A DNA stretch of 20,087 nt from positions 1 to 20,087 of the forward strand of contig JAGQYZ010000126.1 of the NCBI GenBank assembly GCA_020435865.1, in the 5' to 3' direction. The DNA is from Aequorivita sp. (lineage in GTDB: Bacteria > Bacteroidota > Bacteroidia > Flavobacteriales > Flavobacteriaceae). Positions within the stretch are counted from its first letter, which is position 1. The number at the start of each line of letters is the position of its first letter. Shown here in pieces: positions 1-5,631 of the stretch. A program made the translations under genes and the position numbers. Below the pieces are notes generated by a model. That model was given only the letters and a program-made list of their open reading frames with translations, was not told the origin of the DNA and searched no databases.

Positions 1-177
<177 letters not shown>

Positions 178-244
178 AATTTTTATTTAACCTCTCGAAT
201 AATATCTAAGGTATTAATTTTCCTTTGATTGTAATTAAATGAAA

Positions 245-276
245 AGCCCTAGCTGTTGAAAGCTAGGGCTTTTTTT
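245..276. terminator. Bidirectional intrinsic terminator between serS and the 298-1071 gene
   Basis: A perfect 10-bp stem (245-254 with 261-270) has a 6-base loop. It is flanked by an A-run on the left and a T-run (271-276) on the right, so it can stop both serS (+) and the convergent gene at 298-1071 (-). Confidence 0.88.
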
Positions 277-297
277 AAAATAAGTCTATTTTAATTA

Positions 298-1071
298 TTA
301 CTGATCTTTTTGCAAGGTCATATCTGTATATGCTAATACAAGTGCGCTAAACCAGTCCCAATTTATTGATTTGTATGGATATTTTTTCATAAACTCAGCA
401 TTATCGCCAAAAAGCAGCTCATAATTTTCTTCAAAATCACTTTTTGGCAACCAGAATACTTTATCGCCTTTTTGTACATAATATGATTTTACTACGCCAC
501 CCCCGATTGCTGGTGCTCCGCCTATTGAAAACCCTTTAGATTCCTTTGCAAATGGGTCGTGATATACAGCGATTATTTGGCTGAAATCCGGATTGATCAA
601 TTGCATTAAAAATTCCTGCTCATCCTTTTTATTTTTTAACGAGACCTTTTGGTTAACAAAATATATCTGGTCATTACTTGTCAGTTTTTTTGTACTGTTT
701 CTTCTTCCCATACCATAGTTGCTAAATTTTTGGGATACTTTCCCAAATTTTTCCCACCCACTTGCGTACAGATAGGCTTCAGCAATCTGTGTTGCATCAT
801 AGATTTCTTTCTTGTCGGTGATACTATCTTTAAACACAATTTCTCGAATTTGTCCTTTTTTGGTTATTACGCCCTTGCAATACCCCTTATGCTCCGATCC
901 GTCTTTCATTATAACGGTGGAAACTTTTTTAGTGGCTGGTTGGTTGAAACCTTCATTGAAAAAATAGGTCTTAAGCATGTCGCGTTCTTCGTCAGAATAT
1001 TTAACCTTGTCTTGCGCAAAGGCAAAACCACAGGCCATCATAAATACAATAGATAAAATTTTTAGTTTCAT
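298..1071 (-). CDS. Exported protein of unknown function (257 aa)
   Basis: I do not recognise a named family. The first 19 residues form a signal peptide (positively charged MKLK, hydrophobic core, FAFAQ cleavage region), so the protein is probably periplasmic or on the inner face of the outer membrane. The rest is soluble and lysine-rich. It has a 'MKDGSEHKGYCKG' stretch near residue 55 that resembles the small beta motif seen in many flavobacterial exported proteins, an aromatic stretch YLYASGWEKFGK near residue 100, a glycine-rich patch (SIGGAPAIGGG, about 182-192) and a tryptophan-rich end (INWDWFSALV). There is no lipobox and no T9SS C-terminal domain. The ATG at 1071 fits the signal peptide. 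The gene appears monocistronic: its terminator is shared with serS, and the PiT transporter upstream has its own terminator. Confidence 0.8.
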   Translation of the reverse strand: MKLKILSIVFMMACGFAFAQDKVKYSDEERDMLKTYFFNEGFNQPATKKVSTVIMKDGSEHKGYCKGVITKKGQIREIVFKDSITDKKEIYDATQIAEAYLYASGWEKFGKVSQKFSNYGMGRRNSTKKLTSNDQIYFVNQKVSLKNKKDEQEFLMQLINPDFSQIIAVYHDPFAKESKGFSIGGAPAIGGGVVKSYYVQKGDKVFWLPKSDFEENYELLFGDNAEFMKKYPYKSINWDWFSALVLAYTDMTLQKDQ

Positions 1072-1214
1072 AATTTTAAGTTTTATTAGTTGTTATAGCA
1101 ATATTCCAACATAAATTTTAAACTATGAGTTTGTTTTGCTAAAAATCTTGTCCAAAACCATCAAAATAAGGCAATTGCCCTATGCTATTTAGATTGGTTG
1201 TAAGACTTAAAGCA

Positions 1215-1242
1215 AAAAAAGAGCCCTTTTAGGCTCTTTTTT
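1215..1242 (-). terminator. Terminator of the PiT transporter gene
   Basis: An 11-bp stem (1215-1225 with 1232-1242, loop 1226-1231) has its GC core in GAGCC/GGCTC. Its left arm is an A-run that becomes the U-tract on the minus strand. It lies just past the PiT stop codon at 1261. T-runs on both strands make it potentially bidirectional. Confidence 0.85.
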
Positions 1243-1260
1243 TTGTTGAAAAATGAAATG

Positions 1261-3504
1261 TTACGCTTTTTTGTAACTTGAATAATATTCCTCAATCAAG
1301 TTCATCAAGGCCGATACCAAATCTTTGGTTTCCAACAAAAGGCTGAAATACAAAGTAGTGTTTTTAGGACTTGATTCTTCGGTACGGGTTCGGGCTATTT
1401 GCTTTTCAATTTTATTTGAAAGGCTTTCAAAGATTTCTTCTTTTTTATTGAGTATGTTTTTAATTCTTTGGAATTCCTTTTTGTGGAAAATATCTTCAAT
1501 TTCATTAAGTAGTTCTTCCAAATGTTCGTCAATTTCCTGTAGGTCCTTTATTTGGTTAAAACGAAGTGCTTTGTGATTGTTATTTACATGTTTGTAGCTT
1601 GCTTTAGAAATAAATTCCAAAGACTGGACAACATCGGTCAAATAGCCAAGAATCGTAATGTAGAAATTACTTCCACGAACGCTGGTTTCGTCTAGGTTTT
1701 TGATGAAATAGAAAATGTTATCACGCAACTCTTCCACTTCATCATTTAATTTGCTTACACCTTTCTTGCTCTTTTTTAATTTTTTGGTGTCCTGTTTGGC
1801 GAGGCCACGAAGCATATCGCTGTATATTTTGTTTGAACGCGAAACTACATTGCTTATATGCTCTGCACTTTCCTGGATGATTCCCTGAACGGTCTTGCTT
1901 TCGGTTTTCTTTAATCCAGTTTTGTCAAGCTTCAGTTTCACTTTATTTTTATGTGAAAGATAATTTCTTACCAATAAGAGAATGGCCAATAATAGCAATA
2001 CAGCAATCATTGCGCCTCTTCCAATATAAATTAAGTAGGTTAAAGTTCCGGCTGCCACAAAGGCAACGAAGGCCGTAAAGAACCAACCACCAATAACGTT
2101 TAGCACTCCTGCAACTCTATAAACTGCGCTTTCACGTCCCCAAGCTCGATCGGCCAAAGATGTACCCATAGCAACCATAAATGTTACATAAGTCGTAGAA
2201 AGTGGTAATTTCATAGAAGTTGCTGTAGCAATCAATATACCTGCAACCACTAGGTTTATGGAAGCACGTACCATATCAAAAGCAGGCAATTCATATGTTT
2301 TGTGTTTTGGAAGATTTACAATTGGTTTTTCAAAACGCTTGTCAATTTTTTCCTGAAGAGAATTTGGTACTATATAATTAAAATAAGTAGATAGCTGTGT
2401 GCTGGATCTTACCAAAAACCTAGAAAGCATATTTGGATTGAATTTTTCGTAGCCTTCGCCCTGGCGTGCTAAATCTATTTCGGTATCGGAAACTGTTCTT
2501 GCTTTTTTGGAAAACCAAAGCGTAAGAACCATTACACCGCCTGCAATAAATAGGAGCAAGGGTTCTGCTGGAACTTTTTCTGCAAGACTGTGCATACTGT
2601 ATTCTGATGCGGGAATCCCAGAGGCAGACCAATCCATAAAACTATGATACGCAGCCATTGGAACTCCAATAAAGTTTACCAAATCATTGCCAGCGAAAGC
2701 CAAAGCAAGGCTGAAAGTACCTACAGCTATTACTATAATAAGAATGCTCTTTTTGAAAATCATCATAAAAAGTTGTGAAAAAATGGTCAAAACAACAAAG
2801 CTTACACCTATTATCATCCACGTATCGCCTTCAACGATGTCTTTAAAATCTCCATAAAAGGGAGTTCCTTTAAGACCTTTCATAAATATGAAATAACTTA
2901 TAGCAGTCAAAGCCACACCTCCAAAGATGGCACCGAAATATTTCATTTTTTGTTCGGCATGGAATGTGAAAATAAGCCGCGAAATATATTGAACAACCAT
3001 CCCGACAGAAAAAGCAACTCCTACAGAAATTACAATCCCAGAAATAATTTCTAGGGCTTTGTCGGTATTAATATATTTTGTGAGTGCTGAAATAGTTTCC
3101 GTATCAGAATGACCAATTTTTATCAACGCCATAATAACGGCCGCTCCCAAAAGCTCAAAAACAATGGATACCGTTGTGGATGTCGGCAGACCTATAGTGT
3201 TGAAGAAATCCAGTAACAAAATATCGGTGATCATTACTGCCATGAAAATGATCATTATTTCATCAAAGTAGAATTCTCCCGGGACAAAGATTCCTTTTCG
3301 TGCCACTTCCATCATTCCACTAGAAAAAACAGCTCCAATGAAAATTCCTAGGCTTGCAACTATCAAGATGGTTCTAAAGGATAGTACTTTGGAGCCTATG
3401 GCCGAGTTTAGAAAGTTTACGGCATCATTACTAACTCCAACTACCAAATCTGCAATGGCTAGTGCAGCAAGGGCGACAATCATCAATAAATAAATATTAT
3501 CCAT
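1261..3504 (-). CDS. PiT-family inorganic phosphate transporter with C-terminal PhoU-like domain (747 aa)
   Basis: This inner-membrane phosphate permease is of the PiT (PF01384) type, driven by an ion gradient. Both halves of the duplicated PiT signature are visible: GVSNDAVNFLNSAIGSK (23-39) with GLPTSTTVSIVFELLGA (105-121), and AGNDLVNFIGVP (271-282) with PLSTTYVTFMVAMG (434-447). Hydrophobic segments fill residues 1-330 and 410-515. After residue 520 the chain becomes soluble, charged and helical (about 530-745), as in PhoU-like DUF47 proteins, so permease and putative regulator are fused in one chain. In many other bacteria the DUF47 protein is a separate gene beside pit. The gene lies 76 bases downstream of the porin on the same strand, with a candidate 11-bp-repeat site in that gap, so it may be read both from the porin promoter and from its own. 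The ATG at 3504 starts directly on the first membrane segment. Confidence 0.92.
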   Translation of the reverse strand: MDNIYLLMIVALAALAIADLVVGVSNDAVNFLNSAIGSKVLSFRTILIVASLGIFIGAVFSSGMMEVARKGIFVPGEFYFDEIMIIFMAVMITDILLLDFFNTIGLPTSTTVSIVFELLGAAVIMALIKIGHSDTETISALTKYINTDKALEIISGIVISVGVAFSVGMVVQYISRLIFTFHAEQKMKYFGAIFGGVALTAISYFIFMKGLKGTPFYGDFKDIVEGDTWMIIGVSFVVLTIFSQLFMMIFKKSILIIVIAVGTFSLALAFAGNDLVNFIGVPMAAYHSFMDWSASGIPASEYSMHSLAEKVPAEPLLLFIAGGVMVLTLWFSKKARTVSDTEIDLARQGEGYEKFNPNMLSRFLVRSSTQLSTYFNYIVPNSLQEKIDKRFEKPIVNLPKHKTYELPAFDMVRASINLVVAGILIATATSMKLPLSTTYVTFMVAMGTSLADRAWGRESAVYRVAGVLNVIGGWFFTAFVAFVAAGTLTYLIYIGRGAMIAVLLLLAILLLVRNYLSHKNKVKLKLDKTGLKKTESKTVQGIIQESAEHISNVVSRSNKIYSDMLRGLAKQDTKKLKKSKKGVSKLNDEVEELRDNIFYFIKNLDETSVRGSNFYITILGYLTDVVQSLEFISKASYKHVNNNHKALRFNQIKDLQEIDEHLEELLNEIEDIFHKKEFQRIKNILNKKEEIFESLSNKIEKQIARTRTEESSPKNTTLYFSLLLETKDLVSALMNLIEEYYSSYKKA

Positions 3505-3553
3505 TTCTTTTTATTTAAACTGGTGCAAATTTCCCACTTAAAATAGGATTGTT

Positions 3554-3575
3554 TGTTACCAAATTGTTAACTGTA
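3554..3575 (-). promoter_or_regulatory. Candidate Pho-box-like site before the PiT gene (two 11-bp units)
   Basis: On the plus strand two direct repeats begin with TGTTA at 3554 and 3565, exactly 11 bp apart, in a 7-4-7 layout (TTGTTAC, CAAA, TTGTTAA, from 3553). A weaker TTGTT follows at 3576. The site is 50-71 bases before the PiT start codon. A one-mismatch TAnnTTTG box (GAAATTTG on the minus strand, 3533 to 3526) lies between them. The spacing is that of PhoB/PhoP-type binding sites. Which regulator binds is inference. Confidence 0.45.
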
Positions 3576-3580
3576 TTGTT

Positions 3581-4807
3581 TTAAAAATCAATTTGTAAAC
3601 GGCCTTGCAAAACGCTTGCGTTGCCTTTATCTTCTATATTAGCCCAAACATGGTTTATCATTATTCTGGTTACAGGGTTTAGGTACCAATTTAACCCCAA
3701 AGTAATGTCTGATTGTTGCCCGCCCAAAACATCTTTATTGGTAAGGTCTGAATTTGAATAGCGCAACGCAACTTCCCAAGCGCCTGCACCTTTGTCTTTT
3801 CCGCCGAAATTCTTTTTGGGTTTTACCCTGTCAAAGCCTTCATAAGAGCCTTTATATTTCTTGCTTTCACCAGTGATGTAATAGCTTAATTGGCCATAAT
3901 AGCTTTTAAAGTTATATTTTTCAAAAGTAGCATTGGCAGTATTTTTCAGCGTTGCACTTAAATATTCTCCTTGTATTGAAAATGGACCACTAACAAAAAC
4001 GGCTTCAAAATTTGCGAGATTTATATTGTCCACATTTTCAATGGTTTCTGTATTTATATATTTTAGTTCCAAATGTGCTTCGGGCCTTGAAGATACACTA
4101 TAGGTCTTGCTTTCTGGTTTTCTATAGCTATATCCCAACCCTAGATGGAGTAGTTGTCTTTTTTCTGGATTTTGTATTGCCAATCCTGTAATTCTTCCCG
4201 TAAGGGCATATCCATCATCTGCGAGTATATCATTTCCAGTGTTGTCTGCCATCCTAAACGCGCCAGCTTGAGCAGAAAGGCGTTTTCCCAAAAAGTCATT
4301 GAAAACTAAAATACCATTATTGCGCTCTTGCGAAAAATCTATATTGAATGCACGCTCCATAAAAGTAATGTATTTACTGCTTGTCAAAGCATCAAGTCGG
4401 AATGGTTCCTTAATGTGGCCAATACGAATATTACCAACGGCAGGTATTTCTTCAAGGCCAATGTACATATCCTTAAAGGCAACATTACCACCTGCAAAAT
4501 CAAATTGCAACTTGAATTGTACATTGCTATATACGGTTCCGGACATAAATAAGCGGGCGCGCCTAAATTCTGTACCACTCTTTGATAAAAGGGGCCCATA
4601 AGTATTATTTAATTCATCGTTTTGGAAAAAATAGGCGTGGTCCACCATAATGCGACCGCCAAATTTTAAAGAGAATTGCTTGTCTTGGCTTTCTAGTTTA
4701 AAGCCATTGTCCCATTTAAAAGAAAAAGGATTTGGTTTTTCGTTTTGTGAAAATACAGTTGTAATCACAAAAAATAGTACGCCAAAGAGTAAGCCTTTGT
4801 GTGTCAT
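3581..4807 (-). CDS. Phosphate-selective porin O/P family outer-membrane protein (408 aa)
   Basis: This is a predicted 16-stranded-type outer-membrane porin of the OprO/OprP family (PF07396), which passes phosphate or polyphosphate. After a signal peptide (MTHKG, hydrophobic core, VFSQ at residues 17-20) comes the family-typical start 'FSLKFGGRIMVDHAYFF', then RRARLFMSGTVY, IGHIKEPFRLD and a C-terminal aromatic residue (LQGRLQIDF) as expected for insertion by the Bam machinery. A longer reading frame begins at a TTG at 4837, but the ATG at 4807 gives a clean signal peptide, so I use it. The gene is directly upstream of the PiT transporter on the same strand, which supports a phosphate role and an operon. 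Inverted repeats that could cover the start codon are listed separately. Substrate specificity cannot be read from the sequence alone. Confidence 0.88.
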   Translation of the reverse strand: MTHKGLLFGVLFFVITTVFSQNEKPNPFSFKWDNGFKLESQDKQFSLKFGGRIMVDHAYFFQNDELNNTYGPLLSKSGTEFRRARLFMSGTVYSNVQFKLQFDFAGGNVAFKDMYIGLEEIPAVGNIRIGHIKEPFRLDALTSSKYITFMERAFNIDFSQERNNGILVFNDFLGKRLSAQAGAFRMADNTGNDILADDGYALTGRITGLAIQNPEKRQLLHLGLGYSYRKPESKTYSVSSRPEAHLELKYINTETIENVDNINLANFEAVFVSGPFSIQGEYLSATLKNTANATFEKYNFKSYYGQLSYYITGESKKYKGSYEGFDRVKPKKNFGGKDKGAGAWEVALRYSNSDLTNKDVLGGQQSDITLGLNWYLNPVTRIMINHVWANIEDKGNASVLQGRLQIDF

Positions 4808-4840
4808 TAAAATCAGTTTTAGTTTTTGTCGCTGCAAAGG

Positions 4841-4873
4841 ACTGATTTTAATATTACTTTAATGTTAAGCGAA
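4841..4873 (-). promoter_or_regulatory. Degenerate 11-bp-repeat block before the porin
   Basis: Three 11-bp steps begin ACTGA (4841), TATTA (4852) and TGTTA (4863). Only the last matches the repeat core seen at the other sites, and the first two resemble each other mainly at their TTTAA ends. The block is 34-66 bases before the porin ATG, where an activator site would be expected. The support is weak. Confidence 0.25.
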
Positions 4874-4900
4874 GAAATAAAAAAAAGTATTTTTAGAATG

Positions 4901-4929
4901 AAAAAGGGCCGTACACGAATGTACAGCCC
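4901..4929 (-). terminator. Terminator-like hairpin with UUCG loop in the porin leader region
   Basis: Arms 4906-4915 and 4920-4929 pair over 10 positions with one mismatch. Read on the minus strand the loop is TTCG, a very stable tetraloop, and the stem is followed by five T residues (4905 to 4901). On the plus strand no T-run follows, so it points to the minus strand. No protein gene on that strand ends just before it. It would either end a small RNA begun further upstream or act as an attenuator of the porin transcript. Confidence 0.6.
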
Positions 4930-5112
4930 AATCTTAAAATCTAGTCGACAAAAACTAATTGATTTTAAATAATGCCTATTTTTATAGGCAAATACAAAGA
5001 AAATACTTCAACATTGTTTTTGTGTAAACTTTGCTTTACCAAATCATTAAATCATTTGTTGCGTTATATAAATTTATTTAAAATCCTTAAAATGAATTAA
5101 TTATAGCTTTAA

Positions 5113-5156
5113 TGTTAAGTTAACGTTACGAAATAGTTTCGTAAGGGTTAATTTTG
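5113..5156 (+). promoter_or_regulatory. Candidate Pho-box-like site before the MORN gene (four 11-bp units)
   Basis: Four consecutive 11-bp units start TGTTA (5113), CGTTA (5124), AGTTT (5135) and GGTTA (5146). The last unit abuts a perfect TAnnTTTG box, with no clear TTG -33 element at the usual distance. That is the architecture of promoters in which an OmpR-type activator replaces the upstream promoter element. It points toward the MORN gene (ATG at 5194). The porin start is more than 300 bases away on the other side. Confidence 0.5.
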
Positions 5157-5164
5157 TAAATTTG
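5157..5164 (+). promoter_or_regulatory. Bacteroidota -7 promoter box of the MORN gene
   Basis: TAAATTTG matches the Bacteroidota -7 consensus TAnnTTTG exactly and lies 29 bases before the ATG at 5194. An overlapping-type alternative, TAATTTTG, sits directly before it at 5149-5156. The -33 position has only TTC, not TTG. Confidence 0.5.
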
Positions 5165-5193
5165 AATATTCCAAAAACTTAAAAGACGTACTT

Positions 5194-5553
5194 ATGAAAA
5201 ATATAATCTCAATTTTAGTAATCCTATTTATAACTTCTGCTTCTTTTTCACAGAGCAAAACGAAAAATACATACATCTTAAATGGTGATGTTGTAAAGGC
5301 AACCATATATCACGACAATGGAATGGTTGCCCAAACAGGTTTTTATAACAAAGAAAATAAACTTACTGGAGAATGGGTAAGTTATGATTTAAACGGAAAC
5401 AAGACTGCTGTTGCACAATATAACAATGGTGAAAAAGTAGGTACTTGGTATTTTTTTACGGATAGAGGTATTAAAGAAGTTTCCTATATGGATGCCCGAG
5501 TTGCTAAAGTAGTAAATTGGAAATCTGACAATACACAGATTGTATCTAATTAA
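5194..5553 (+). CDS. Small exported MORN-repeat protein (119 aa)
   Basis: A signal peptide (MKN, hydrophobic core, SASFSQ; residues 1-20) is followed by about three MORN-like repeats (MORN_2 / YwqK type). These are YHDNGMVAQTGFYNKENK, then LTGEWVSYDLNGNKTAVAQYNNGEK, then VGTWYFFTDRGIKEVSYMDAR. The repeats form short beta-hairpins and fill almost the whole mature chain. In databases such proteins often carry the uninformative name 'YwqK family antitoxin'. No toxin partner is visible here, so I do not call it an antitoxin. It is predicted to be periplasmic or envelope-attached. It is transcribed away from the phosphate porin/PiT genes and follows a four-unit 11-bp-repeat site, so a role in phosphate stress is possible but unproven. 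A convergent terminator follows. Confidence 0.82.
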   Translation: MKNIISILVILFITSASFSQSKTKNTYILNGDVVKATIYHDNGMVAQTGFYNKENKLTGEWVSYDLNGNKTAVAQYNNGEKVGTWYFFTDRGIKEVSYMDARVAKVVNWKSDNTQIVSN

Positions 5554-5574
5554 AAGCTAATTCTATTTATATAA

Positions 5575-5605
5575 AAAAACCCTGACTTAAAAAGTCAGGG
5601 TTTTT
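5575..5605. terminator. Convergent bidirectional terminator (MORN gene / TonB receptor)
   Basis: A perfect stem (5579-5588 with 5592-5601) with a 3-base loop is flanked by an A-run on the left and a T-run on the right. It serves the MORN gene (+) and the TonB-dependent receptor (-). Confidence 0.9.
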
Positions 5606-5631
5606 GGCTATACACTTAATTCAAACAAAAA

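Larger units (their letters stand above)
4808..5193. other. 386-bp divergent intergenic region (porin / MORN gene)
   Basis: No convincing gene lies here. The region carries a degenerate 11-bp-repeat block (4841-4873), a minus-facing terminator-like hairpin with a UUCG loop (4901-4929), a small 7-bp hairpin with a TTTT loop (4973-4990) and a four-unit 11-bp repeat site (5113-5156) followed by a TAnnTTTG box (5157-5164). It also has two inverted repeats ending at the porin start codon. Arm 4947-4968 pairs with 4807-4830 (12 bp plus 8 bp), and arm 4842-4851 pairs with 4807-4816 (10 bp, perfect). The 13-base word CTTTAATGTTAAG occurs twice, at 4857 and 5107. The density of structure suggests regulation of the porin transcript or a small RNA on the minus strand. 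Confidence 0.6.

Noticed and set aside
1170..1179. The perfect 10-bp palindrome GGCAATTGCC upstream of the 298-1071 gene.
   Set aside because: It is short, occurs once here, and is not placed next to a recognisable promoter. It could be an operator but nothing supports it.
4299..4601. Plus-strand frames opposite the porin gene, and similar frames opposite the TonB receptor, dxs and the proteases.
   Set aside because: They lie wholly within genes with clear family matches on the other strand and show no recognisable protein features of their own.
4972..5100. A 42-codon plus-strand frame starting ATG at 4972 in the porin/MORN gap.
   Set aside because: It overlaps a hairpin and inverted-repeat arm and has low-complexity composition with no signal peptide or domain. 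Its A-rich upstream sequence is just the inverted copy of the porin leader. It is more likely a chance frame.
5194..5553. Reading the MORN protein as the antitoxin of a toxin-antitoxin pair.
   Set aside because: It has a signal peptide, and no small toxin-like gene lies beside it. The antitoxin label of YwqK-type MORN proteins is not informative.
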